Source: Lichenostomus cassidix (Eukaryota > Chordata > Aves > Passeriformes > Meliphagidae). From it: a stretch of DNA of 64,000 nucleotides. The stretch's first letter is position 1. Each line of letters starts with the position of its first letter. Positions 13,117 through 27,424 of this stretch are shown here, one piece after another. A model generated the notes under the pieces. It was not told the origin of the DNA and did no database searches. It saw only the letters and a program-made list of their open reading frames with translations. The stretch covers positions 88,567,405 to 88,631,404 of the forward strand of contig CM039182.1 in NCBI GenBank assembly GCA_008360975.2. Reading direction: 5' to 3'. Made by a program: the position numbers and the translations under genes.

Positions 13117-16100
13117 AATAATTATACGTGACAATAATACGTAGTCTGATCAATAATGGTTACAGCTACATTGTTCACAGAGAATTTCTTCATTAGACTA
13201 AATTTGGTTTCTGAAAAAAGTTATCAGTTCTTAAAGATGTAAGATGTTATATTCTGTTTAATATTCAGATTTAATTCCAGGTTTGAACAACTTTTATACT
13301 ACAAAGCATAACCAAATTTCCGGTTTTGTATGTCAGGAGTTGTGTACAAAACTCAAACATCATCACAGATGGTGAGGATGTTTTTGTGACCATTTGTAAT
13401 GTGATAGTTTGTGGGTCACTCCACAATAAATGGGCATCTGGAATGGCCATTAAGGTTTGTCAAAATTATTATACATCTTCAAATGATGGTGAGAATGGGT
13501 GGGTTAAAACTTAACCTCAGTAATAAGATCCATCCATAATTGGCAGAGACAGTAACAATGCCCCAGCTGTGCCAAACCAAGAGTAAGAAACATCCACAGT
13601 GCCAAAAGAAAAGCTTGCTGAGGATCTTCTCTCAGAGGAGGAAGTCCTGAATTAGGCAGGATGTGAAGGAAACTGAGTAGCCTAAGCAAAATAAAAGAAG
13701 TTTTTCCATAAGTAAAAACTGGCTAAGAGACACGACAGAGAAAGTAGGAATATACAGTCATTCAGCATGGAATGAAGTAATTTGTGGAGTTCAAAAGGGT
13801 CACTACAGGGACAAAGCTGTGTTCAGATTTGGCACAGTGGAAAGGGTAAACCCTGAAGTGACTTGTGGTTTGTTGATTCCTACTGTCTCATGGGAAGCAG
13901 GTGGCAGCATCCCTGCTCTCCCTTCTAGCCACTGACAGAAGAGAATCCTGGCAATAGCCCTATGGCCTTATCCAGTAAGACTCTAAGGATATATCATGAA
14001 AAATAAACTGTAGCAGACATAAACAACCATAAAGTATTTCAGATGCTGACCAGAAAAGAAATAAAAAGGAAAAGATTGTCAGGTATGTATGTTTCTGCAC
14101 ATTAATATTTTAATGCTTTTGTGCTTTTTTTTCAGTATTGGCAATGTTTCTGCTTCAGCTATGCAGAATAGCTCCTGCCATTTTGTAGGTACAAGAAGTT
14201 AGAATCCAAGAGCACAAAAACCTTTATTAAAAACACATTAAAAAAAAGCTAAAAGAAAGAGTCCTCCAAGAAGCAGAACTGGAAGTCAAACTGCATGAAG
14301 GTCATAGGCAGAAATTGCAGAAGACAGCTGCTTTCTGTGAAGGCTAGAGAGAGGTGTCTCCACTGTCTGATATGCTTGGAATAGAAAGGAGAGAAAAAAT
14401 GTAAAGATGTAACAGTGGCAAATGGGGCTGCAAGTAGCATGCTAAGGAGTGAGCAGTACAGCAAACTGGTTTGAGACACACGACAAGAATGTCTGTCAGC
14501 ATTCTTATGCCATTTCCTTGAATGTCTTAACTGAAGCCATCCAAACCTCCCTTAGAGAAACACTGTGTCCTCAAAGTACTGGGCTTAGTGTTTTCCAACA
14601 GAGTGAGGTCAGCAAGAAGGTGCAAATATTTTCAGAATCTGAACACAGTTATGCCAGGAGAACCCATAGTTCAAATTGACCGCAGAGATATCATCAGCAA
14701 TTAATGTGGGGTATTTTTTTTTTTTTTGTTTCAGCAGCCACTCTAGATTGATTATCCCTTTTTTAACAAATGTGGGGGAAAAAAATGTCACCAGCTTATT
14801 ACATGCTATTAATGTTAAATAACAACGAAGAAAAAAGTCACACCTCATTTGTTAATATGATACCTTTTGTACACCTGTCACAATACTGGGAAACTGAAGG
14901 GCTTAATCTTTGATATTACATATTTACAAGCCTCGCAGATCAAACTCAAATGGTATTTCAACTGTACTTTACCTAGAGCAAGAAATGTCTAGGCAGATAG
15001 CCCAGAGCATATTTAGAGCTGCCCTGCAGTCAGTGAGACACATGAAGTGAGTATACAATGTCAAAGTACTGTGAAAATAAGTCAGCTAGAATATAATTGG
15101 CTTGGATCATAGGTCTACAGGGCTAAGACACCAGAGCCATTGGTAAATTACACAGACACTTTTACTTGATTTCCTGTTTTTTCAGCTCTGAAGTGATAAT
15201 TCTGGTGAGGATGATAAAGACTGTTGAAGAGATTTTATTTAATACAGATGGACATGTTAATGCAGAGTGATCTACCCATCCCTCCAATTAGCCTACTAGG
15301 TGCAGCTTGATATAAAGCAGAGACTAGAGCCCTGAGGACATGAAGCAAGACAGGGAGAGCAACATAGCTCAGCATGTTTTCAGGAAATCCAATTATTTGT
15401 CTGAAGCTTTGAATTCAAAAGTGGATTCAGAAAGTCCTAAAGCAATTATGATTTGCACTGAAAGAGACTGGCTAAAGCCAGCAGCTAAACGTTTGTATTG
15501 TTTTTGGCTTGTGTGCTCCATTTATACAGTAAGGCCCTTTAGCACAATCATTTCAGCATGTAACTGAAATGAGTTTAGTTTTCAATAGGACTCTTCTTTC
15601 AAATAACTTGATAAGAAACACACCAGTGTTCTTATTTTTTAGTGCAGACAGAAGAGCTCAGAAACAATTCTAGATTTCAAAAATTATTTGAAAACTTTTA
15701 TGAGCTTTTAAAGACAGTGTTATGTTAGGTGTCTAGCACAAGATGATAATGCTAAAACATTTGCCTGGGTGCATAACCTTCAGTCAGTCTAGTGACTCTT
15801 CCAATGTTAGCATGGTGTGCTATGCCAGCATGATCTGAGGCAGGAAGCATACCAACAAGACATGCAAATCCTTTGTGCTTGATATGTTTGCTAGTTACTT
15901 TGGTGGGGAAAAAAAAGAAAGGAATGAAATTCTATGTATATTTTAATGCTTTTACCACCACCAAATGCTCTGTACTTCCGAAAATGTGTCTACTAATTTG
16001 GATTCTTAAATATCTATACTTGTGTATGTTATATGCATAGTCCATATATATTACAACCTTAAACCAATTTATTAATGGTATCAAGAGATACCTGAAACCA

Positions 16101-18188
16101 TTCTAATGAAACCAAGGTATGGAAAAAATATATGTTAATATTTTATACATTATCTCCTCAATTGAAAATTACTCTGAACATATTTACCTAAAATCATTGT
16201 ACTCATATTTTTTATGTGCATAAATTTATGTTTTCCCTTTACATTTTGATAATGAACACTAAGAATGTAATTTTTTTTTCCAGAATTCACCAAATATAAC
16301 AAATGAAGTGCTGTGAGGCATCTGTAACACTAGGAAATTTATTTTTTACATGTATGTATTTAATGCGTATATTCTTTACAAGTCAGTTGTAGGCTAATTT
16401 GTTTTAATTTCAGAGAGTTGCTAGGGTTTACAGCAGAAGAACGATGTACATTTTAGCAATATTCTTTTAATTTTAAATCATTTATGTGGCTCTTCTTGAA
16501 GATAAAAATCTATTCAATAAAAAACTCTCCTGAGCTATAGCTGCTAGATATCTTTTTTAAATAGCAGTAAAAATACCTCATAAGCAAAGCTGGCCCAAAA
16601 CTGGGATTCCAAGTTCACTGGAAGTTTCTTTTTAATTTAGTTTTGATCTGACCTGTGGGGGCTGTTTCCAATGTCCGTAGCCCAGGCAGACTCTGCAGGA
16701 ATCCAGGCAGGGTTCCCTTTGAACTCTGTCTTGAGTTTGCTAAAACCTCATTGAACCCAAGATGTTTTAAATGAAAGACTTCAGACTGTATGAAGTAGCA
16801 TTTTTTGACAAAACTTTGTTTCCTTTGATAATTTCTGAACACTTCTATTTACAACATGCTTTGATTGAAGACAGACTGCTATGATGAAATGACAGACGTT
16901 TCATAATTATTCCCTTCCAAAGTATTTTGGATGCAAGCCTCATCATAATTCACAACTGGGCCAGTCTACTTCTCTTCGACTCTGTGTTTTCAGTCACTTA
17001 ATAAGAACCAATGTCTACTTGAACAATTAGCTCAACATATTTTCTAAGCCAAACAATTTTCTAAAACAAAATCCCAACGATCACCTTGTGAATAATTTCA
17101 AGATTATTTATAAGAAAAACTGAATTCTGGTCAGTCTTGCTGCAAATACTGTGTCATGGGTTTTGGCCTGCCACAAAATACCTCCAAGAATGTCTATAGA
17201 AGCTTTTGTGATGCATCTTAAGTCTGCTTTCTGTGTTAGATCTTCAGTCCCAAACCATAATCATCCCTTTCTACTATTCCAACAATTTCCTTGTCTTTTC
17301 TGTTTATTGCTTAGGCCTGTGGTTCTTTGATAGAAAGTTTGGTTTTTGTCAGCATTGAATATGTGACACAAACCACCCCAATGTGCCAAGATAGTTACCC
17401 AGCCCTGTCCCAAGTTGTTTTGATTGTTACTGTGGAAAAACAATGCTGTTAATCCTCTCCCTTGTATGTGAGTAGCTAACAACCAGTGTAACAGAGACTG
17501 TGTTGGAAAGTGCTCCAGGCACACCACCCCTCTGATTTAGCATCTCTGGGCAGCTGACCAGACTGGCTGAAGGATGGGATGATCCTGCTGTTAGTTAATT
17601 GTGCATATGTAAAAGTTAGAATCAGACTGTCACGCTGCATAACTGCAATTAAGAAGCCAGTCTCCATATTCAGCAGTTCTCATGTGGAGTTTCTGAATTA
17701 CTAAACACTCTTGCTAGTTAGTTTACTTTCTGAAGTGTTTGAAGGAAGCAAACATATATGTCAGGAACTATACTTCCATGCGTGTTCAGTCACAAAGATG
17801 CACACAGGCATAAGTGTAAATATTTGTGCATAAAGGACACATAAAGATTTTGTGATGTTTTTAAAGCATATAGTGAAACAATAATTCCAATAGATGCAGG
17901 GTGCTTTGCACATCAATGCTTCTCTGATTATTTACATGTTTGAGAAATTCTTCACCTGCTCTCCATTCTTGCCATGAGCTGTGCCAATCAGTTTGTACAG
18001 TAAATATCTTTGACTTTCTCTCATGGTAATCTGCAGAAAAAAGACACTGAAACTCCATTGTTTGGTAGGTGCCAAATCCTTAATTCAAGAAGAAATTTTG
18101 CACAAAAGAAATTAAATATTAGGTTCAGTTCTTATGGATAAACCTGGTATCACAAGCATGGCCAATCTTTTTCTATACCATCCTCAGT
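13117..18188. other. A+T-rich unique sequence, no gene seen
   Basis: No gene is supported. A run of 14 T lies at 14714-14727. Open frames of 61-88 codons are scattered on both strands, often overlapping, for instance 17261-17527 and 17476-17667 on the minus strand. None carries a motif I recognise. No further CR1 match was found. Confidence 0.55.
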
Positions 18189-18210
18189 AAAAAAAAAAAA
18201 AAAAAAAAAA
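18189..18210. repeat. Poly-A run, 22 A
   Basis: An uninterrupted A22 tract. The upstream sequence does not match a known retrotransposon or a processed gene, and I saw no obvious target-site duplication. It could be the tail of a decayed plus-strand retrocopy or a slippage-expanded mononucleotide repeat. Confidence 0.9.
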
Positions 18211-19768
18211 GTTATGTTTTTCAAGGAAATAGTAAGGAAAAAAACACAGATTGCAAAAATAAAAATGCATTATGTTGGCATAGCATGTACCAAAATATAG
18301 ATTTTGTTCACAGAATATAATACATCTTATTATGTTTCTGTTGTTTTAAGTTTCAAATATATTCATACACACACACGTACATGTATACAAACAAGATTTT
18401 TTTAAAAACAATTTCAAAAAGTCAAAACATTCAAAAAAATCACTACAGCTATCTCCACAGCCTAAAGATGCTTCAGAGGTGCTTTAAAAATTAAATGTTC
18501 CTAGCCCTTTTGAAGAGTAAAATATTGATTGTCAGATTGTGACATCAGAAAAGCAATAGAGTCATTGGTGTAGAAATTTCTCTTCTCCAGTTGGGGTCAT
18601 AAGTAAAGCTTGTTTTGGAAAAACCTGTAATCAATATCCCTATTTTGACTGCATTTCTTTTATGAGGTTGCACCTTAATAATATTCAAGATGATGAAATT
18701 GCTGGTCTCTCTTTCTGCAAAAAAGATGAAAACAGTAAGTATAGTGCAGAAATCTGTACCTTTTGCTTGCCTGGTGGAACTTAGGACAGAACTGACCTAT
18801 GAAGTGCTAAATGGTTTGGTTTGGGCTAAGTACCTCTATATATGTTACATTATGTTAGGTTTGTTTTTGAAGGCATTTGAAGAAGATTTCTCTTGGGAAA
18901 CAAGACAAAGAAGCATTACTGGGTTATTCTCCATTAAAAGTTTTACTGAGCTGCAGGTTTATTTCATTATGTAGCTGCAAAGTTTTGTTTTTCTTTTTTT
19001 TTTTTTTTCATATTCCTTTCTAAGACAGGCATACTCTATACCATAAGAAAGGTTTTAGGGTTTATGGCACAAGGACGTTTTAGCAACACCAGTGTGGGAA
19101 AGCAACTTTTGACTGTGATTACTAAGCAATAAGGCAGATTTTAGAAATCAAACAGTCCTTTGTAATTTTAAGAATCAGAATAAAGTTTATCTTGAATAGA
19201 TTTTATTGCTCCTTTCATTAAATGCAGACTTTGGGTAATAGCAATGCAAAATTATTTATGAATTTTGAATAAACTTCTTGTAAAAGTTTTATCCAGAGAG
19301 GATGGTGTTGGATTGACTCCTTTGTGATCATATGGAGAAAATGGAATGTGTCCATTCAGAGTTATGCAAAAATCCACTATGTACATTAAAACAAAGCTAA
19401 ACCTTTACAAATTGTGATTTAATGTTTTCCTCAAGTTGGGTTTAAAACACTGGTAAACCCTATATTTAATGCATTTACAACATCTGCATTTACAGAAATG
19501 TCATTATGATGGCAGATTTCCACCCTTTTGAACATTTAAAGGGCAAGCCATAGAAAAGCTCTGACGGCTTCATATTGCTAAGGAGGGTAGCTGAGGAGGG
19601 GGCAGGCCAACACCTGTTTTGTGGAGCCTGATGGAGAAGTTCATGTGGAAGTCTGTGCCCTGTGATTCCTTTGTTTCCCTTTTTCAGTCACTCCCATTGC
19701 TCACTGCTCCCCTTTCCTCAAGCCCCACCCCCTTGATGTTCACCTTGAGTTTTAATTTCCCTGTGCCA
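18211..19768. other. A+T-rich unique sequence, one weak exon-like open frame
   Basis: A 94-codon frame at 18690-18974 (+) starts MMKLLVSLSAKK, which superficially resembles a signal-peptide start. A good 5' splice-site word (ACAGTAAGTA) falls about 45 bases in, near 18732-18741. There is no supporting domain or promoter, so this is not annotated as a gene. A T15 run sits at 18994-19008. Nothing else is supported. Confidence 0.45.
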
Positions 19769-19956
19769 CAGAACTACAGAATCACAGATTATGCTGAACT
19801 GGAAGGGACCCAAAAAGATCACTGAGTCCAACTCCTGGCTTGCTCAGGACCATCCCCAAGAGTCACACCATGAGCCCAAGTGAATTTTCCAAACTCCTCT
19901 TGAACTCTGTCAGGCTTGGTGCTGCGACCACTTCTCCAGGGAGCCTGTTCCACTTA
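19769..19956 (-). mobile_element. CR1 retrotransposon, 3' UTR fragment
   Basis: On the plus strand this reads as the reverse complement of an avian CR1 3' end: 'ACAGAATCACAGATTATGCT', 'GAACTGGAAGGGACCC', 'CACTGAGTCCAACTCCTGGC', 'AGAGTCACACCATGAGCC', 'CTTGAACTCTGTCAGGCTTG' and 'GGGAGCCTGTTCCACT'. The match to the family is long and fairly clean, so this is one of the younger copies here. Only about 190 bp are present, all from the 3' end, as expected for a 5'-truncated insertion. It has no coding potential. Confidence 0.92.
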
Positions 19957-20184
19957 AATTTTCATATATAAAATTTTAGAAGTTCTTTCTTTTTTCTGAG
20001 ATCTCTCTCTGTCAGTCTGCATATTATTGTTGAATTAGATTACAGTGCAGGGAAATATCCCAAGAAAGCAGTGTGTGCACTAAAAAAGACTGTTTCATTA
20101 AAAGGCTATTGCATTTCTCCCAGCTTCCTGCTTTTGAAGTTAGTTAAGTCTGCTGGCTGTGGCTTAGCTGGGAGCTGTTCCAAG
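19957..20184. other. Unique sequence between CR1 and poly-C
   Basis: Ordinary A+T-rich DNA with no recognisable feature. Confidence 0.5.
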
Positions 20185-20198
20185 CCCCCCCCCCCCCC
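20185..20198. repeat. Poly-C run, 14 C
   Basis: An uninterrupted C14 tract, unusual for this A+T-rich window. On the minus strand it is G14 and could take part in G-quadruplex or slipped structures. It is prone to length error in assemblies. Confidence 0.9.
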
Positions 20199-23099
20199 TC
20201 ATGAATTGCTCTGAGCTAGACTTGGGCTAGAATGATAAGGATTCTATGTCTTGTGACAATAAGGATGCCAAAGATTCTTTAAATTCAGCTTCCAGAGTTC
20301 CTGATCTGGTCAAAGTTGGAGAATTAGGTGCCTAAGAACAAGATCCCAGGTGCTAAGATTTCATCTGAGGAGCTGATAAAACTACTTACCAACACCAAGG
20401 CAAGAGAGAAGTTTGTAGCACCTGGCCAAGTTATGGCTGAACACATTTGGAAAGAATAATGTAGGATATGCTCTGGGGACAAGATCAGTCTCAGGGCTTG
20501 AGTAAGTTTATATTAAGTTTTTATAAACTTCTTCTGCTTTACTTGTGGGTTCAGGAAACTTTCTCTCCTTAACAGAATTTGGTTTCTGAGGAAGGGACTT
20601 ATTCATGAGCATTTCTGCCCACCTTCCTCTGCATCACAAGTTGGTTGTAACAGATAGTGAACAAGGAACTTGTAATGCAGGACATCAAATTATGAATACC
20701 TGAGGGATCCTTCTCTGGGGTCTGATATAACAGGAATCACTGCCCAGAATCTTCTCATACACCTAGGCAAATAAAAGAGTTTGTTCACACGAGGTTTTAC
20801 AGGTGTAGAAGCAGCAGTCACCTCCTCCTATGCAGTAGGACACCACAGTCAGCTCATTGCTTTGTTTTTACTGCCAGTCTCTGCCCAAGCACTTCTCAGT
20901 TTACAATACAGATTTCTCAAGTGAAAGCAATAATTACTCGCTTATAAGATTTGCTGGGGTCAGTGTTCTGTCACTGTGTTGGAAGCTGTGTTTCCAGAGA
21001 CAAATTAACATTAATGGAGCTGGAGGGGAAGAAACAAATGATTCTAACCTACTGGATGAAAAAGTTTACAGAGAAAGAAGACATCTGAGTTCTCATTCCT
21101 GATTCAATGATTCTTGAAGTACACTGTTTCCTGGAGCTTGAAGTACCCACCTCCAGGGACAGCTAAATTGAACTCTGGCTCCAAAGTCCTGCAGATCTCC
21201 TGTGTTGCCCTCTGGACAAAGAGCAGTGCACCTAACATTTCTTTGGGGTTATTTTAATTTCAATTAATTTTTTTCATTTTTTCTCAATTTTTAAAAAAAT
21301 TTCAATTTTTTAAAATTTCAGCTGATTTTTTTAATGTGGCTAAGTAACTTAAAGTACTTTTTGGTTCTTAATTTTGATGTTAGTGTACTAGGGATGGAGC
21401 ATGACCCATTTTTTGGGGTTTTTTATTTCTTCTTCTCCCTTTTCCCCAGGATTTATATGAAGCAACTCTGAGATAAAAGCCATCACTGAAACTAAAGTGT
21501 GAAAATTCAGAATTACTCCACTGTTTTGGTAGCTAACTTGTACTCTCTTGTATGTGCTGGGGAAAAAAAAAGAAAATAATTTTATTAAATCATTGGTGTA
21601 TTTTAAAAATGGAATTATTTACTGCAGTTTGCAAACAGTTCCTTTACATATTTCTGGTTTCTATGAATAAAAGTCAAAAAAACAATCAAGAGCCTCATGG
21701 GAATTTCAGAAGCAGTTATCTTCCTTTCCTTCCTCATAGCAGGGGGAGTCAACCTCTTTAAGTACCTCTGAAATCCTGCCTCATTCTTCACTCTCAGAAA
21801 ATGCAAACAAACTACTGTAGTCATGGTGGAGAGAGATAAAATGGTGATCATCTCTTCTAACACAGCTGCAGTGGTGACATGCCCCAGCAATTCTGTCTTG
21901 GGCTGTGATTTGGTGAGCACATCCCCTGAGGAAACTTGGTCAGGTGCTCATTGTTCATCACTGCTCCAGAGGGATGTCACAACTGCCTGACAGCAAACCT
22001 CCCTGTCAGAGTGATGGTGCACCCAAACCCTATAATTCTAAGGTTTTTGGATATTCTCAGGGGGATGTGATGATTGGTGTGAAAATATACTCTTTGCTGT
22101 ATCTTGATGTGCTGTGTGGACACAAATTAATATTTAACTCTGAATCATTAGAGTAGCACCAATAAGAAGGGAACTCACACCAGTGCTTTGCCTGTCCTAT
22201 ATCCTTTTTTTGTTTGTTTGTTTCAGAGTGTTAGTAGGGTGTGAAAAAGTTTTATTTATTTTTTATTCATCAAGAGAGCAAATTCCAAACCACAAGCCCC
22301 AGGAGTCCAAAGCAAGGTGCTCAAATAAATTGTTCTGCTGCCGCTAATTTATAACTTGATTTTCTCATCAGCAAGCAGAGGTGCTCTGCCTCTGCATATG
22401 CAACACATGCTTGCATTCCTGCTTTTTTGAGCTCATCAGAGATTCTTAAATTCTCTTCCACATAGGAAAGACAAACTTTTTATGATCTGAGAAACTCAAG
22501 CTGCTTTCCATGTTGCGGCTTTGTAAATTTAAGGGGAAAGCACCCTCCAGACCATGCCCTTCTAAATATACCAGAGCTCTGTAGGTGAAAGGATTGTTGG
22601 TGTGACATCCATATACACCTGGCAGGCCCACACAGACCTTCTCCACAGCAATAGTGTGCACAGAAAATTAATAAGAGTCCTCACTCCCAAACAATATCTG
22701 AGTTTAATAATTTAAATTGCTGATTGTATAAAATCTCTTTCTTCAAGTTTTGGCTTTTATTGCTGAGAAAGTTTCCTTAAAAGTTCACTGAAATAAATGT
22801 AAAATACATTAAAAATACCAGTTGTTTCAACTGGTGGCTTGATCCTCAGAGTACTATTCTACTGTTATCTCCAGGTGTTTTTTAGCTAATACCACATCTG
22901 ATACTGAGATACTTGGTAACTAATATGATGCCCGGATCTGCGTCATGGTTTGCACAAATTTATAATGGAGAATTAGTCAGCTCTACAACATCTGAACCGA
23001 GTTTATTACATTAAAAGATAAAACCAATGCAATTTGATCTGGTAAATGTGCTGGATGCTGTCTTGTGTTTGTGATCAGTGGTTTACATCACCTTAGACA
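20199..23099. other. A+T-rich unique sequence with a low-complexity patch
   Basis: The stretch at about 21245-21330 is almost only A and T with short ATTTCAATTTTT-like echoes and is low complexity. An open frame of 101 codons at 21615-21920 (-) overlaps a 69-codon frame on the other strand, and neither is recognisable. A TTTG-type mini-repeat lies near 22206-22223. Confidence 0.5.
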
Positions 23100-23160
23100 A
23101 ACTGTGTTTGGACTATGTGGTCTAATAGATCTTTCTTATGGCTACATCTTGAGATTCTAA
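23100..23160 (+). mobile_element. Possible ancient CR1 3' end remnant
   Basis: 'TGTGTTTGGACTATGTGGTC' followed by 'TAATAGATCTTTCTTATGGC' and 'GAGATTCTAAG' resembles the last 60 bases of old CR1 copies ('GACTAGATGATCTAATGGTC..TTCTGGCC..ATCTATGA'). It is short and strongly diverged, so the assignment is tentative. Confidence 0.4.
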
Positions 23161-24710
23161 GCTCCCCTTAATTCTAGCAGAAAATAAGCTGCTGAAGATT
23201 TATTTATATTCTGGTATAAATGGCAGGAGATCATTTATTTAAAAGAGACCTCTTATTTAAAACAAAAAGTGCCCTATTTTTGGTGAGCTAGTATCCATTA
23301 AAATTTTGTCCAATTCAGTCCCACATAAGGAGTGTACAATTTGCAATGTACAGTCCTTGTTATTGGATGGCTTTAGAAGGTCAGGTGCTTATTCATTAAA
23401 GGGCATTGCTAACTTACAGGTTATTTGTAAGAAGTATCAAGCTAAATTGTGGTTTCTGGTAGAAATGCTGGCAATGGCAAAAAAATTGCTCCAAGATTTT
23501 GACCTCACAATGTTACATGCTAAGAGACCATCAAGACTGAACAGTACAAAGAGCCAAGGGTATATTAAACTAAGCAGACTTTTTCATCTACTTCCAATTT
23601 AGTCTTATTTAATTTAGCTTTTAATAAAATGCATTTCTGTTAGCCATCACTTCACCCTATTGTCTGTATAGCTTCAAATGACTGCCTTTTAGAGCTATGA
23701 ATAGCCAAAGTGAAAATCTATAGTTACATTAGTTGCAGGTTATTGGTCAATAAGTGTTCATTAAACACTACACTTATTCTTTTCAATTTACAATGTTATT
23801 TGTTTTCTTATTTCATTGGCTTTGATAGGTCTTTTAAGACTTACTTTTGCAAAAGTATCAATGCCTCTGACAGAAGAGCATAGCCAAGCTCTGCTACCTG
23901 CAGCTATAACTCTCAACTCCTACCCACTCTCTTGAAACTTATGGTGATTGATTGCAGGAAATATATGAAGGAAAAAATTAATTTGGAGCTATGAAGAATT
24001 TTGGTACCTGATTTATTTTAACCAGGGTTATTTAGGATTTTTTTCTTATTTAAATGGATCACAGAAAAGCCAAATGAAAGCACATAAGTATTTATAGCTG
24101 GGGAAAAAGGTAGTAAACACAAGTGTTGAGCTTACATGTACTATTTTGATCTTTTATCTATTTTTAAAAACCTTGGCAATCTAATTTAGTGTCTAACTGA
24201 ATTCATGGCTGTTGATTTAAAGTCTATATTCATTTACTTTAGGACAAATAATGAAGTCTAGTCTTAGTAAACACCTCCCAAGATGGTTCCCAAAGACAAT
24301 GAGTTTAACAGAATTGCATTGATTTTAATTTTAGTTGAGGTTAAAATAAATGGAGAAAGGTGAAACAAAAAAACCCCAAAAATCTACACAGATATTTAAG
24401 CTTGAGGGGATGTTAAGTTACAAGGAACAAATTTATCTTCAAAGTAAAATTTTCAGTTTGATGGTAGTTAATGAGAGAGGAGGGGCTTAGAGCTACACAT
24501 ACCTAATTCATATTCTGGTTGTGTGAGGAAACTTAATGATTTTCTGAAACAAAACTTTATTTTCTAATTATCTATGTAGAATATTTTCTTCTTTTGTTGA
24601 TGATAAATGCGTCTTAGTCTATCCAAACACTGACAACAGCAAGAACAAGATATTTATATAAAAATCAAAGATTCATGATTTTCTGTCAGGGAAACTGGAC
24701 TGTCATCCTA

Positions 24711-24743
<33 letters not shown>

Positions 24744-27424
24744 GTGGGTCTGGGGCAGAAGAATAGGTGCCAGGTAGTTAATGGAACTACAGGAGAAAAA
24801 AGCCCAAACAAATATGCTTGAAATTGCAAATGGATCAGCAGGACCATATGATGAAAATCTGTCAAGGACTGTTAGGGTGGCTGACTTGATCTGTCACAGC
24901 AAGGTGTTCATCAGTTTAAGCAAACATTTGTATATTAAGCCAGCTCTGCATTCATGGCTGGCAAGATCCCTTAAAATCTATCTAGAATGTATGTATCTGG
25001 GTTGTACAGCTTCTGAAACAAAACTTTCTACCACATGGTGCCTTTTGAAGTGGGGTCCTCGTTCATGGACTGCTATTGTTTAAGAAAAATAGGGAAGAAA
25101 TTTAGAAAGTGACCTTGTAGTAGTCTTCAGGCGTCCTCCCTATCCTGATAATCTTACTGAAAGGAGTAAGAAGATTGGGGAACTCCATGCAGAAGATATA
25201 CTTTGAGCAATTCGATATGTGAGCTGATTATCTAAAATCTACTTCCATTAATAAATTTTTACATCACTCTTTGCCAGCTTTGATTTCAGTTTCATGTAAT
25301 GATTTCTTAAAGATACAATACAAATACAGGAATAGAAATGAGTGTGGCAGGTTCAGTAGGGCAGTTCATGAATATATGTCAAATAGACTTTTTTTGGTAA
25401 ACTCCATGCAGAATCACTTCTATACCAAATATTGGGTTTGGGGCTTTTTCTCCAGATCGGCATTAAAACAGTTCTTTATAATAGTAATAATGTATTTCAC
25501 TTCTAGCCTCATTCTACTCATCCTACTCATTCCCTCCCAACACAATGTATGATGTGTCCTTGTGGATTTCATCACAGTGATTCCCAAGTCAGACTGAGCT
25601 GGGTCTTTTCTGCCTTTTCTTCACTGTTGCTTCTTCCAGTATGAGCTCCAACAAAACAATTAATAATAGATTAAATTTCTTAAAGAATAGGTAGTTTGGT
25701 ACAGTGATTGAGGAAGACTTTTTTCAACCCACTAAATATTATATTTGAAGAGGATGTTGTCATGAATGTTTTAGCTGCTTAAAAAATCACCATAAAATGT
25801 ATTGGCAAAAAGAAGGTTTTAATATGAATTTGTGAAAGAACAGCCTTACAGAGTTCAGTGTCAAGGCTCACTCTATTACTTACTACATGGATGAAACATG
25901 CAAAGGAAAATTGGATTAGAATCAATTTGGAATGATTCACACAAAGACCAGAGATGAAAAAGGGTAAGGGTGCAGAAGATATGGGTGCAAAAAATGAGGA
26001 TGTAAAAGGGTCTGGTTGCACTCAACCACTGATTAACTTAACATTTATAAAGTGATTCAATAGCATTCACTACAGTTAGAACAATTACTTAATTACAGAT
26101 TCAAGACAACCTTTATGCCATAATCTATTTAGACACACATAGGAAAAGAATTGTATACACCTCTACCCACACATGTACCTATCAAAAATTCTCAGTTTCA
26201 GTGAAATATGTCAAATTCTTTTGTGTTTCTCAACAAGCATGGGTTGCACCTCGATGAGTGTGTGTGGACAGGGAGTATCAGATTAGGTCTCATCACCAAT
26301 GATGGCTTTTTGAGTATTGCAAACTTGGAGGGCAGGAGGATGTACCAGAACAGATATTTAATGGCAAATCCATCAAATGATAAAGCTATCTGATAAAATG
26401 TTGAGGTTTTGCCATTCCCACATTACTATATTATAGGAACATAGCCTGGGAAAGATCATGATAGAGTTTGTTCTTCCAGGAGCTGTCCATAGTCTGTGGC
26501 TGAACCTACTGCCAGAAGAATGGAATTTGTCAATGGTTGTTTGTAATTAATGTGAACTCTCCCCATATCATTATGGTGAGCTATGAGCTATTAGAGTATC
26601 ATGAGTATTTCCTTGTTGAAGAATCGTCATATTCTGTGAAGATAAAATGTTACAGTGAAAACATGAGTAAAAATTTTCATTTTAATTTATTTTGTATCTG
26701 CTACGGTGAATAATGGTTCATCGAGGCCAATCTATTAAATAAGTGTGTAAGAAAAGTCTTACACTCAGCCATGTTGTAAGGAAAGTCTTGTGGTGTTTTT
26801 AGTGCCATGTATTTCCACTCTGTGAAACGTAATTCTTTTATAATATTCTTGATTCTGGATTCAACAATATTGATAATTCTTTAATTCTTTCAATAGTGTA
26901 ATTAAATCTGTTATCAAAATTGTTTTCATCAAATGTTTCCAAGCTATCAAATGCTCCTTGTGCTCATGCCAACTAACAGGTGATGGTTCAAGGTACTGTT
27001 GAAGATGGTTAGTTCTGATGGACACTTCAACCATAAGACATAAAAAAGGTGTTAGTTGATTACCCTAGCACAAAACTGAATGCTCTCAAAAAGGCCAAAA
27101 ATAAGACGCAAATGCTTAATTTAATCATAATTTGAATCTTTCTGCATGGCAAAGTTTCTGACCTACAATACTACTAGCTAATCAAATTAGACAGAAATGT
27201 GTTCTTAGCATTATTCATTTCTTCTCATAGGAAAGCAGAACACAATTTACTAAAAAATGTAAAATTTAAAATATAAATGTAAAGAACAGGAAAAAAAAAA
27301 ACACCTACTAGAAGGAAATTATATAAACCTTTAGTTTTCTGTGACAGAGTGTGAGGGGCAAACAGTCTTTAAAAGCATGATATAAATCCATTTGAGATGG
27401 TTGAACTGTGATTTTACCTCTTCC
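23161..27424. other. A+T-rich unique sequence, no gene seen
   Basis: There are open frames of 98, 100 and 93 codons at 23306, 24781 and 25271 (+), without recognisable domains or consistent splice sites. An A17 run leading into GAAAA units lies at 24713-24744. Nothing else is supported. Confidence 0.55.
24713..24744. repeat. Poly-A run with (GAAAA) extension
   Basis: A17 followed by about three GAAAA-type units. This pattern is common at old retrotransposon tails and in simple A-rich repeats. No element body is recognisable upstream. Confidence 0.8.

Noticed and set aside
18690..18974. Possible first coding exon with signal-peptide-like start and GTAAGT donor
   Set aside because: A GTAAGT word and a Met-Lys-Leu start are both common by chance. 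No promoter, no downstream exon and no homologue.
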